From Treponema sp. UBA3662 (GTDB lineage: Bacteria > Spirochaetota > Spirochaetia > Treponematales > Treponemataceae): a DNA stretch of 7,468 nucleotides. A program made the translations under genes and the position numbers. Position 1 is the first letter of the stretch. Each line of letters begins with the position of its first letter. The stretch is from positions 1-7,468 of the forward strand of contig DFJV01000132.1 in NCBI GenBank assembly GCA_002373205.1, read 5' to 3'. The notes under the pieces are model-generated. The model had not been told where the DNA came from and made no database searches. It saw nothing but the letters and a program-made list of their open reading frames with translations. This document shows, piece by piece, positions 1 to 5,960 of this stretch.

Positions 1-324
1 TTCAGGAAGGCAATAGAAAAGGCGGTTAGCGAGGGAATCCTTAGCGACTACCTTAGCAGAAAGACCCGGGAGGTAACAAACATGCTCTGTGCCAAGTACG
101 ACTACAAGATGGACATTGCCGTAAAACAGGAAGAAGCCTTCGAGGACGGGATGGAGAAAGGGATGCAGCAAGGAATAGAACAAGGAATGGAACAGAAGGC
201 TGTAGAAGCTGCTATAACACTGGTAAGGGAATTCGGCATATCCGTGGAGGAAGCTGCTGAAAAGATGGGAGCCCCCTTGGATAAAGTTTTGGAAAAAATG
301 TCCAACAAAAAAACCGGAAGGTAA
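1..324 (+). CDS. Rpn family recombination-promoting nuclease / putative transposase, C-terminal part (5' end outside window)
   Basis: The frame is open from base 1 to the TAA at 322-324, giving 107 residues of a longer protein; the ATG at 82 is internal because the same frame continues upstream with typical family sequence. What is seen: an amphipathic segment (FRKAIEKAVSEGIL, SDYLSRKTREVTNML), then an AKYDYKMDIAVKQEE stretch, then a Gly/Met/Gln/Glu repeat (GMEKGMQQGIEQGMEQ, window residues about 48-63), and a small helical tail (LVREFGISVEEAAEKMG). This order is characteristic of the C-termini of Rpn/PD-(D/E)XK nuclease family 'transposases', which are abundant in treponemes. The nuclease core (D...ExK) lies upstream and cannot be checked. 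Family members are associated with RecA-independent recombination and DNA cleavage; they are multicopy and exchange their tails. An imperfect copy of bases 64-89 overlaps the stop codon. Confidence 0.85.
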   Translation, partial: FRKAIEKAVSEGILSDYLSRKTREVTNMLCAKYDYKMDIAVKQEEAFEDGMEKGMQQGIEQGMEQKAVEAAITLVREFGISVEEAAEKMGAPLDKVLEKMSNKKTGR

Positions 325-337
325 CAAACATTCCCTG
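64..337 (+). repeat. Imperfect direct repeat, copies at 64-89 and 312-337
   Basis: AGGTAACAAACAT occurs exactly at 71-83 and again at 319-331. With flanks, 64-89 and 312-337 agree at 22 of 26 positions by my alignment. The first copy encodes TREVTNML inside the nuclease reading frame; the second straddles its TAA stop in a different frame (offset 248 bp, not a multiple of three). It may be a remnant of another family member or a recombination scar. The two copies bracket the repetitive C-terminal coding segment. Confidence 0.5.
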
Positions 338-399
338 CGACAACCCAAAATCCACTATAAACTCCCCCAGAAAAACACCGATAGTCTAAATACAAAGAC

Positions 400-428
400 T
401 TGAAGTTTTGGAGATTTTTTAGTATATT
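400..428 (+). promoter_or_regulatory. Candidate sigma70-type promoter of the SUMF1-domain gene
   Basis: TTGAAG at 400-405 and TATATT at 423-428 are separated by 17 bp, the optimal spacing. They match the consensus at 4/6 and 5/6 positions. Initiation near 435 would give a leader of about 38 nt before the ATG at 473. The A/T-rich spacer reduces specificity. Confidence 0.4.
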
Positions 429-472
429 GAGATTATGAGTGGGTGCTTGAACATATATCGTGGGGGAAATCT

Positions 473-1207
473 ATGAAAGGGTTTGGCTTTTTTGCTGCGG
501 CAATCTTTTGGGCGTCTTTGGTATTAAGCGGAGGGGCTTTTGCAAATGGAAGAAATTCCACCAGCCCGGAAATGGTTGGCGTAAAAGGCAGGAATTTTAC
601 CGTAGGAGTTACCGAAGTAACGCAAAAACTTTACAAGCATGTAACCGGCACAAATCCGTCATATTTTAAGGGCGACAACCTCCCCGTAACCAACGTAAGC
701 TGGTACGACGCAATAATATTTTGCAACAGTCTTAGCAAGGCAGAAGGCCTAACTCCCTGCTACAGCCTTAACGGAACTACAGACATAAGCAAGTGGGGTG
801 AGCGGCCAGAAAATTCAATCTGGTCTGAATGGTCTTCCGTAAGCTGCAACTTTGAGGCAAACGGCTACAGGCTTCCAACCAAAGAAGAATGGCTCTACGC
901 TGCCCGTGGCGGAGAAAACCACAAGTATTCCGGAAACGAATATGTTGGCGGGGTGGCCTGGTACAACGTAAACAGCGAGCGCATGCCCCACGAAGTTGGC
1001 GAAAAATTCGAAAACGGCTACGGCATCAAGGACATGAGCGGCAATGTTTGGGAATGGTGCTGGGATCACTACGATGTTTACAGCACGGACATGGGCGGCA
1101 GCTACAGCGACGGCTCAAAGTTCTGCATACTGGACGGCAGGTCCGGCAGCATTCCCATGGTAACAAAAACAGCCAGCTTGGGGTTCCGCGTGTTCAGAAG
1201 CAGGTAG
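473..1207 (+). CDS. Exported formylglycine-generating-enzyme-like protein (SUMF1 / FGE-sulfatase domain)
   Basis: This is a 244-residue protein. I chose the ATG at 473 over the GTG at 443 because a GGGGGA ribosome site (about 462-467) lies just upstream and translation then begins with a clean signal peptide (MKGFGFFAAAIFWASLVLSG, likely cleavage after AFA at residue 24). The mature part is one SUMF1 domain: EVTQKLY (48-54), NPSYF (61-65), LPVTNVSWYDA (70-80), GYRLPTKEEWLYAARGG (131-147), GIKDMSGNVWEWCWD (184-198), GGSY (208-211) and LGFRVFRSR at the end. Family members with two active-site cysteines convert a sulfatase Cys to formylglycine with copper; many bacterial paralogues are non-catalytic, or act as binding modules or as sulfoxide synthases. 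Here only the second FGE cysteine (C218) aligns; the first is D213. No sulfatase lies nearby. An exported, probably non-FGE role is likeliest; the substrate is unknown. Confidence 0.88.
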   Translation: MKGFGFFAAAIFWASLVLSGGAFANGRNSTSPEMVGVKGRNFTVGVTEVTQKLYKHVTGTNPSYFKGDNLPVTNVSWYDAIIFCNSLSKAEGLTPCYSLNGTTDISKWGERPENSIWSEWSSVSCNFEANGYRLPTKEEWLYAARGGENHKYSGNEYVGGVAWYNVNSERMPHEVGEKFENGYGIKDMSGNVWEWCWDHYDVYSTDMGGSYSDGSKFCILDGRSGSIPMVTKTASLGFRVFRSR

Positions 1208-1259
1208 GGGAAAAGATGCTGAGAAGTTCGTTCTGCTGATTCAGAGCCGGCTTTTTGTT
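1208..1259. other. Convergent intergenic gap, possible weak terminator
   Basis: 52 bp separate the stop of the SUMF1 gene from the stop of the opposing VOC gene. On the + strand it contains AGCCGGCT followed by TTTTT (1245-1256). The palindrome has no loop, so it is not a good hairpin. A weaker CTGA...TCAG pairing encloses it from upstream. Termination probably occurs here, but no canonical terminator can be drawn. Confidence 0.25.
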
Positions 1260-1610
1260 TCACTTCTTGTAATCTGTAATGCCCAGCCTGTTTCCGAATG
1301 GGTCTTCAAATTCAACTGCATTCCCTGTGCGGATTTTGTAGGGTTCCGAAAGGAATGTTAGGCCTATCCTTTTTAATTCCTTATAGCTTTTTGCGACATC
1401 ATCTACTACAAACCAGATTACGGGTTTTGCATCCGGGAACTTGTGCTTGTCTTTTAATATGATGGCTGCTTCTTCTGTGCCAACGCTAAAGGCCGACATT
1501 CCTATGTCCGGAAAATCAAATTTTAGTTTGAGCCCCAGAGTCTTTCCGTAAAAATCCTTTGCGGCTTCCATGTTGTCAATTGGTAGAAAAAAGTTGTCAT
1601 AACTTTTCAT
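1260..1610 (-). CDS. VOC superfamily protein (glyoxalase / bleomycin-resistance / dioxygenase fold)
   Basis: A 116-residue single-module protein. The start ATG at 1608-1610 is preceded by a perfect AGGAGG eight bases upstream. The beta-alpha-beta-beta-beta pattern is visible twice: NFFLPIDNMEAAKDFYGKTLGLKLKF (6-31) followed by strands to AIILKD (49-54), then KPVIWFVVDDVAKSYKELKRIGL (62-84) followed by AVEFEDPFGNRLGIT (98-112). The closing E100-F-E-D-P-F-G-N is the usual VOC signature and supplies one metal ligand. The N-terminal His ligand of glyoxalase I is absent (NFFLP instead of an HV-type start), so a classical glyoxalase reaction is doubtful. Such small proteins act as dimers in metal-dependent detoxification or as ligand-binding resistance proteins. 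Substrate not predictable. It is monocistronic, with a repeat element immediately upstream. Confidence 0.85.
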   Translation of the reverse strand: MKSYDNFFLPIDNMEAAKDFYGKTLGLKLKFDFPDIGMSAFSVGTEEAAIILKDKHKFPDAKPVIWFVVDDVAKSYKELKRIGLTFLSEPYKIRTGNAVEFEDPFGNRLGITDYKK

Positions 1611-1646
1611 TTTTAATGCCTCCTGATTGCATTTAGTGTTCTACAT

Positions 1647-1759
1647 CAATACCATTGATTTTACGTCATTCTGAGCTTGACTCAGAATCTAAAATCACTA
1701 TACCGTAAAGAGATGCCGAATCAAGTTCGGCATGACAGGTTCTTGCGTTAATGGCATTG
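1647..1759. mobile_element. 113-bp MITE/REP-like palindromic element
   Basis: The ends are inverted: CAATACCATT at 1647-1656 and AATGGCATTG at 1750-1759 (9 of 10 positions complementary), with ACG/CGT continuing inwards (1663-1665 and 1746-1748). Inside are two perfect 8-bp stem-loops: ATTCTGAG (1668-1675), loop CTTGA, CTCAGAAT (1681-1688); and ATGCCGAA (1713-1720), loop TCAAG, TTCGGCAT (1726-1733). GTCAT (1665-1669) can pair with ATGAC (1732-1736), closing an outer stem. There is no coding capacity, so any movement would require a transposase in trans. The hairpin sequences resemble short palindromic repeats dispersed in many bacterial genomes (from memory; copy number not checked). Confidence 0.7.
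1697..1724 (-). promoter_or_regulatory. Candidate promoter inside the element, reading into the VOC gene
   Basis: On the minus strand TTGATT (1719-1724) and TATAGT (1697-1702) are 16 bp apart, matching the consensus at 4/6 and 5/6. A transcript starting near 1690 would have a leader of about 80 nt carrying the 1668-1688 hairpin before the AGGAGG of the VOC gene. A second weaker pair, TTTACA (1790-1795) and TATATG (1768-1773), also 16 bp apart, lies just outside the element and may be the original promoter. Confidence 0.35.
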
Positions 1760-1815
1760 GTGTTCTACATATAAGGATGCAAAATATTTTGTAAAGTTAT
1801 GGGCGGGGTAAAAAT

Positions 1816-2571
1816 TTATTTGAAAATTTCAATTACTTTTAAAAACCAGGTCTCGGAAGGTTTTGCTTCTGGCATGTGCGAATACAGGTAATTTACTTTT
1901 GCGCGGACTTCGCCGTCAAAGCGATAATCTTTTTCTTTATAGTCAAGTCGGGATATTGTCTTTTTCATCAGTGACTTATTTTTTTCATGTGATTCCCTAA
2001 AGTTAATCCAGGCGGTACAGTTGCAGGTTTTTTTTGCATCAATAAGATTGCAGTGATCGGCAAAGAAGGAATCCAAATTCATCCTTGCCCTGAACAAAAG
2101 TCCTTTGAGCGTATTTGGTGAAACTTCAAGAAGCTCTGCCACGTAATCCGCATTCATTCCAAACATGTCCACAAGAGAAAAAGCAATGCGCTGTTTTAGG
2201 GTAAGTTTTCTTACCATTGCCATAAAGCAGCCGTTCTGTAAATTTTTTAATTCATCCGCAACAATAACTTCTTCCTCTGCTTGAGAAAGAGATTGCGCAA
2301 TTATTTTTCCGGCAGATTCTGCTTCTTCCAGCTCAAGGGAACTTTCTTCTGCAGCACCGCTTTTCCGCAGAAACATAAGAAAATGCCTGTAGCAAATTGA
2401 CGTAAGCCACTTCTTAATGGCCTTTGCATCCCTAATCTGGTTTTTCTTTTCAAATGCAGTCATAAAGGTCTGCTGCGTCAAGTCTTCCGCATTGTCTGGA
2501 TGGCAAGACAGTTTTAGCGCAAAATTGTATATGTAAAGATAGTTCTCTTTGAAAATGTCCTCAAAATTCAT
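1816..2571 (-). CDS. ECF-like sigma-70 family RNA polymerase sigma factor with Cys-containing C-terminal extension
   Basis: The protein has 251 residues from the ATG at 2569-2571 (MNFEDIF), where the sigma fold begins. Other starts exist: an in-frame TTG at 2596-2598 preceded by AGGGG, and an ATG at 2632-2634 with no ribosome site that lies inside a palindrome. Region 2 spans residues 3-72 (FKENYLYIYNFALKL, NAEDLTQQTFMTAF at 27-40, KKWLTSICYRHFLMFLRK at 53-70). An acidic linker (75-107) follows, then region 4 with helix-turn-helix (about 120-170; LTLKQRIAFSLVDMFGM, YVAELLEVSPNTLKGLLFRAR). Region 3 is absent, as in ECF factors. An unusual tail of about 80 residues follows, starting HCNLIDAKKTCNC (173-185), with a C174/C183/C185 triad that could bind metal or sense redox, ending in a charged segment. 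No anti-sigma gene is adjacent. It lies 142 nt after queD, so it may be separately transcribed. Confidence 0.85.
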   Translation of the reverse strand: MNFEDIFKENYLYIYNFALKLSCHPDNAEDLTQQTFMTAFEKKNQIRDAKAIKKWLTSICYRHFLMFLRKSGAAEESSLELEEAESAGKIIAQSLSQAEEEVIVADELKNLQNGCFMAMVRKLTLKQRIAFSLVDMFGMNADYVAELLEVSPNTLKGLLFRARMNLDSFFADHCNLIDAKKTCNCTAWINFRESHEKNKSLMKKTISRLDYKEKDYRFDGEVRAKVNYLYSHMPEAKPSETWFLKVIEIFK

Positions 2572-2627
2572 TTTGCTGCTTTTGTTTATTCCCTGCAATT
2601 TTTTGCCCCTGCACTGCAAAACCGATA

Positions 2628-2643
2628 GCGCCATGTATGGCGC
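2628..2643 (-). promoter_or_regulatory. GC-rich perfect palindrome in sigma-factor leader (terminator-like hairpin or operator)
   Basis: GCGCCAT (2628-2634) and ATGGCGC (2637-2643) form a perfect inverted repeat around two bases. As RNA it gives a 6-bp GC-rich stem with a 4-nt loop, followed on the minus strand after six bases by TTTT, so it could end transcription coming from queD. It covers the most upstream ATG of the sigma-factor frame, which argues for the downstream start. Confidence 0.4.
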
Positions 2644-2695
2644 GTCATTTCTTAGCTGAATGCCCCGTGAGTTTTCGTAGAAAAATCACATTTAG

Positions 2696-2715
2696 AAATT
2701 GCATGGATGCAATTT
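2696..2715. promoter_or_regulatory. 20-bp palindrome at the queD stop (operator-like)
   Basis: AAATTGCAT (2696-2704) and ATGCAATTT (2707-2715) are exact reverse complements separated by GG. The two-fold symmetry and length resemble a dimeric regulator's binding site. It overlaps the queD stop codon and lies upstream of the sigma-factor gene. As RNA it would be an 8-bp stem with a 4-nt loop, without an adjacent U-run, so it is a poor terminator. Confidence 0.4.
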
Positions 2716-3118
2716 ATTCAACACAATATCTTGCCCTGCTGGTTGGTGTTTCAAAGACATCGATTGCAAAAAGCCTTGCGCTTCCTTCGTCTCCCTTGCC
2801 CTTTAGCTCTGGAAGAAGACTTGTAATGCGGTTAAAAATCCATGTGGCTATCCGCTCCGCACTGGGGTTCATCTTAAAAACTTCCATGTCGTTCAAATTG
2901 GTGTGGTCAAGCTCATTGCAAACATCCCGGAGTGTCTTCTTTAGGATTCCAAAGTCCAAAAGCATGCCTCCTTCATCAAGCTGCGTACCCCGGACATGGG
3001 CATAAACCTTGTAGTTGTGCCCGTGAAGGTTTTCGCACTTGCCGTGATAGTCCTGCAAAAAATGAGCCGCGCTAAATTCTGCCTCCACGCGCACTTGGTA
3101 AGAATGTCTTTCTTCCAT
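2714..3118 (-). CDS. queD: 6-carboxy-5,6,7,8-tetrahydropterin synthase (QueD)
   Basis: QueD converts 7,8-dihydroneopterin triphosphate to 6-carboxytetrahydropterin, the second step from GTP towards preQ0 and queuosine in tRNA; it is a cytoplasmic zinc enzyme of the T-fold/PTPS family. The ATG at 3116-3118 is chosen over one 13 codons upstream because AAGGAGG sits six bases before it; the upstream ATG would overlap the preceding gene. The protein has 134 residues. Zinc ligands are H19 (SAAHFL) and H32/H34 (CENLHGHNY), and the catalytic cysteine is C28. LDHTNLND begins at residue 70 (D71, H72), and the substrate-binding glutamate E123 is in FETPTSRARY. All key residues are intact and the length is normal. 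The gene follows a secreted-protein gene by 35 nt, so co-transcription is likely. No queC, queE, queF or folE is in the window, so the rest of the pathway must lie elsewhere. Confidence 0.93.
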   Translation of the reverse strand: MEERHSYQVRVEAEFSAAHFLQDYHGKCENLHGHNYKVYAHVRGTQLDEGGMLLDFGILKKTLRDVCNELDHTNLNDMEVFKMNPSAERIATWIFNRITSLLPELKGKGDEGSARLFAIDVFETPTSRARYCVE

Positions 3119-3153
3119 TTTGTCCTCCTTAACTTGTAGCTTTATTCCACGGT

Positions 3154-4098
3154 TCAATCTGGAAAATCAAGATTCAATACAAAATCTTTTTCTTCGCTTG
3201 TATCAGGGTAGGTCAAATCTTCAGGGAAGGTCAAATTTTCATCATATTTATAAAGAGTATATTTTTCACCTTCGCTAAAAAAACAACCGTCGGCTTTTGT
3301 ATATGTGACTCTTTCTTTTCTTAATTGCGAGAAAATTTCATTTATTATTTTTACATTTTCTTTGCTGTTTTCCAAACGGAGCAATCCTTCTGCGGCGTAA
3401 ATTCTTCCACATGGGTTGTCGCCTTTAAGCAAATTTATGAATACATTTTTGTCATTCAGATTAAGCAGTTTTTCCATTGCCCTTCGTCCTTCTGGCTTGT
3501 CTCCGCCTATTCCGCACATGTAGCCATATACTGTTTCCGTTTCTGCAGAAAACAAAAAATCATAGTATGCCTGGTATTCTTTTGGAAGCTGAATGTCCTT
3601 CATTTCTCCTGCAAGAGTTTTCTTGTGCTCAGAAAACTTTTTGTAGTTGTCGGCAAAGTCGTATGCAAATATGTATGCATCTAATCCGTAAAAGCCTTTT
3701 GCGGGTTTGAACACAGAGAAAAAATTGGCTGCCACATCTTTGTTGAGGTGATTTTTTATTGTGCAAAATTCGTGGCTATGAACGGAAAGAATCAGCTTGC
3801 AGGGCATTTTTTTGTATGATACATAATCAATGGTAACTCCGATATAGCCTTCAGAGAATCCGAAGAATAACTTTTTTAAGCCGAACCCCATTTTTCTTGG
3901 TTCACCTGCATTCTTTTGGGTTGAGGTTATGAATTTATTTATTTCTTCATCTGAAAAATCCTTGTGCTCTATAAAGTCCAACATGGATTTAATTATGGCT
4001 TCGTCCTTTTTTATCCATTCTAAGTTCACATTGTCCAAAGCCATTAGGGGAAAAATAGAAGCTATGCTAAGGAAAAGAAAAATTATAATTTTTTTCAT
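3154..4098 (-). CDS. Exported protein of unknown function with possible HEAT-like helical region
   Basis: This 314-residue protein begins with a signal peptide (KK, then a hydrophobic IIIFLFLSIASIFPL core, probable cleavage after residue 20, A-L). There is no lipobox cysteine, so periplasmic or extracellular location is inferred. The mature part is mixed alpha/beta with many aromatic residues in the first half (FGFSEGYIGVTIDYVSY around 79-95). A helical stretch at 202-258 (PEGRRAMEKLLNLNDKNVF, NPCGRIYAAEGLLRL, NVKIINEIFSQL) resembles a short HEAT-type pair of repeats. Five cysteines are present in the mature part. I do not recognise the family. The start has only a weak AAG ribosome site. It lies 27 nt downstream of pyk and 35 nt upstream of queD, so it is probably transcribed from the pyk promoter; no functional link to either is evident. 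Confidence 0.75.
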   Translation of the reverse strand: MKKIIIFLFLSIASIFPLMALDNVNLEWIKKDEAIIKSMLDFIEHKDFSDEEINKFITSTQKNAGEPRKMGFGLKKLFFGFSEGYIGVTIDYVSYKKMPCKLILSVHSHEFCTIKNHLNKDVAANFFSVFKPAKGFYGLDAYIFAYDFADNYKKFSEHKKTLAGEMKDIQLPKEYQAYYDFLFSAETETVYGYMCGIGGDKPEGRRAMEKLLNLNDKNVFINLLKGDNPCGRIYAAEGLLRLENSKENVKIINEIFSQLRKERVTYTKADGCFFSEGEKYTLYKYDENLTFPEDLTYPDTSEEKDFVLNLDFPD

Positions 4099-4125
4099 TT
4101 TATCTTACTGCTTGCCCCTTGTCCC

Positions 4126-5901
4126 TTATATTGCCCCTTCGTACACAAGCCCTTGTTCGCCGTCTACAGTTACAGAAAGATCGTTTTCCAGCTTGAGTGC
4201 ACCAGGTACGTCCAAAATCCAGACCAGGCGCTTGTTTATAAATGAAAGTTCCTGCGCGCTAATGTCGCTGCCACCTTCAGAGATAACGCCCTCGGCAATA
4301 CGCAAAAGGGGAAGGGCTGCTTCCGTAATTCGCTTTAGCACCATAATCGTGTTGTGCTGCACGTTGATTTTTTCTCCGCGTTCCAAAAATGGATCTACGT
4401 GCACTATGCGGCCAAAAGCCCTTTTACATTCCTTTGATGCAAATCCAAATCGCGTTCCCCTTGCAAGAACGTTTCCCACGATAAGCACTTTGATTGTGTT
4501 CGCCATAAGTGGACTGCTAAGCGGAATTCCCGCGCACAAAACAACCTTGTCGCTAAGATGGACCGCCCCTTTTTCAAGAGCCATCTTTACCGCATTCTGA
4601 ATCATCGTCTCCGAGTCGTCCGCAAGGTCGCAAAGGCAGGGAATTACTCCCCACTGAATCATCAGCTGCCTTGCCACCCGCTTTTCCGGAGTTACAGCAA
4701 TAACCGTCTGCTCCGGTCGGTAGCTTCCAATCATGCGGGCAGTGTTTCCGTGCAGGGTTGGAATAAGAATTGCGTTTGCCTGAATGTTTCGCGCAAGCTT
4801 GTATGCACTGTGAGTAACCGCGTGACCCACTTCAAGACCCGGCCTGTAGGAACTGTCTATGAACTTCATCCTTGAGCGGTATTCAGAAGAATTTTCCGTG
4901 GTGGTTGTAATAAGTGCCATAGTCTTTACAGCTTCCACCGGATATTTTCCGTTTGCAGTTTCACCGGAAAGCATAACCGCATCAGTTCCGTCAAAAACTG
5001 CATTGCTAACGTCGGTCAGTTCTGCGCGTGTAGGCCTGGGGTTTACAATCATTGAATCAAGCATCTGTGTTGCAGTTATTACAGGCTTTCCCGCATCACG
5101 GCAGGCAGAAATTATGTGCTTCTGGGCAAGTGGAATGCGCTCTACCGGCAGCTGAACGCCAAGGTCTCCTCGGGCAACCATTATTCCGTCCGCTTCCTTT
5201 AATATAGAAGAAATATTGTTCACGCCTTCTTCGTTTTCAATTTTTGCAATAACCTTTGCAGATGAGCCAAGGCCTTTAAGGTAGTCCTTAATCTGGACAA
5301 TTTCCTCCGCAAAGCTAACAAAGCTTGCCGCCACAAAATCAATGTCCATCTCTGCGCCAAATTTAAGGTCCGCCTTGTCCTTTTCGCTCATGATGGGAAG
5401 CCCTGCATGAACTCCTATAAGGTTCACGTTTTTGTTAGAGCTTATTTTTGCCGAGTTTGCCGCAGTACAAATAATCTTTTCTCCATTAAGACTTTTTACG
5501 TCCAGCTCCAAAAGTCCGTCTGCCACAAGCACGCGCATACCGCTCTTTAGCTTCTTAGCCGCATCCTTCCAGGAAAGCGATATGTGATTGGGAGTACATT
5601 CTGATTCGTCAGAGACAAGTTCAACGGTGCTGCCAGCTTCTATTTGAATCTCTGCATTGCCGGCCGTCTTACCGGTGCGGATTTCTGGCCCCTTTGTGTC
5701 AAGCATTATGGCAACCGGCGTGTTAAGTTCCTCGCTAATCCGCTTTACCCGCTCCATGGCCTCCTTGTGCCATTCATAAGTTCCGTGCGAAAAATTAAAA
5801 CGTGCAATATTCATACCCGCAAAAATCATGCTGCGGATAGTTTCGTCCTTGTTGCAAGCCGGCCCGATAGAACAGACTATTTTTGTTTTTCTGATATTCA
5901 T
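4126..5901 (-). CDS. pyk: Pyruvate kinase with C-terminal PEP-utiliser-like extension
   Basis: It catalyses PEP + ADP to pyruvate + ATP, the last glycolytic step, in the cytoplasm as a tetramer. The start ATG at 5899-5901 has GGGAG nine bases upstream. At 591 residues it is longer than the usual ~470. Seen: KTKIVCSIGPA (5-15), NIARFNFSHG (31-40; R34, N36, S38), DTKGPEIRTG (68-77), B domain about 77-165, catalytic K220 in VIAKIENEEGV with Mg ligands E222 and D246 (ARGDLGVQLP), and TATQMLDSM (276-284, T278). T69, E73 and T76 in the DTKGPEIRT motif match the potassium-dependent type. The C domain runs to about 478. Residues 479-591 form an extra domain ending in VTVDGEQGLVYEG, like the phosphohistidine domain of PEP-using enzymes and the tail of Bacillus pyruvate kinases. 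The TSHA histidine motif is replaced by SDISA (545-549), so it cannot carry the phosphohistidine and is probably structural or allosteric. Confidence 0.95.
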   Translation of the reverse strand: MNIRKTKIVCSIGPACNKDETIRSMIFAGMNIARFNFSHGTYEWHKEAMERVKRISEELNTPVAIMLDTKGPEIRTGKTAGNAEIQIEAGSTVELVSDESECTPNHISLSWKDAAKKLKSGMRVLVADGLLELDVKSLNGEKIICTAANSAKISSNKNVNLIGVHAGLPIMSEKDKADLKFGAEMDIDFVAASFVSFAEEIVQIKDYLKGLGSSAKVIAKIENEEGVNNISSILKEADGIMVARGDLGVQLPVERIPLAQKHIISACRDAGKPVITATQMLDSMIVNPRPTRAELTDVSNAVFDGTDAVMLSGETANGKYPVEAVKTMALITTTTENSSEYRSRMKFIDSSYRPGLEVGHAVTHSAYKLARNIQANAILIPTLHGNTARMIGSYRPEQTVIAVTPEKRVARQLMIQWGVIPCLCDLADDSETMIQNAVKMALEKGAVHLSDKVVLCAGIPLSSPLMANTIKVLIVGNVLARGTRFGFASKECKRAFGRIVHVDPFLERGEKINVQHNTIMVLKRITEAALPLLRIAEGVISEGGSDISAQELSFINKRLVWILDVPGALKLENDLSVTVDGEQGLVYEGAI

Positions 5902-5931
5902 TATTTTTTACTCCCAAAAGTGGCAGGTCTT

Positions 5932-5960
5932 ACTATACCGAAAAACTTAAGAATTTGCAA
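5932..5960 (-). promoter_or_regulatory. pyk promoter (sigma70 type)
   Basis: On the minus strand TTGCAA (5955-5960) and TATAGT (5932-5937) are separated by exactly 17 bp; TATAGT matches the -10 consensus at 5/6. A start near 5925 leaves a leader of about 24 nt holding the GGGAG ribosome site. The pair is well placed for pyk and probably also serves the secreted-protein gene and queD. Confidence 0.6.

Larger units (their letters stand above)
1636..1770. repeat. 11-bp perfect direct repeats flanking the palindromic element
   Basis: GTGTTCTACAT is found at 1636-1646 and again at 1760-1770. The copies abut the two ends of the inverted-repeat element at 1647-1759 with no gap. This is the arrangement expected of a target-site duplication, though 11 bp is at the long end of usual sizes; they could instead be an outer part of the repeat unit. 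Confidence 0.7.

Noticed and set aside
443..472. GTG at 443 as start of the SUMF1-domain protein
   Set aside because: It would add ten residues before the signal peptide and lacks a good ribosome site; the ATG at 473 has GGGGGA upstream and begins a clean signal peptide.
1245..1256. AGCCGGCT + T-run as an intrinsic terminator
   Set aside because: The palindrome has no loop, so a stable hairpin would lose most of its pairs; kept only as a weak note.
1647..1759. The two hairpins as a CRISPR-like repeat pair
   Set aside because: The two stems differ in sequence, there is no third unit or spacer pattern, and the ends are inverted rather than tandem.
3119..3153. preQ1 riboswitch before queD
   Set aside because: Only 35 nt are available and they are filled mostly by the ribosome site; no pseudoknot-type pairing is visible.
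3929..4600. 223-codon + strand reading frame
   Set aside because: It is antisense to the pyk 3' end and the exported-protein gene; composition is that of a mirror frame and no family is recognisable.
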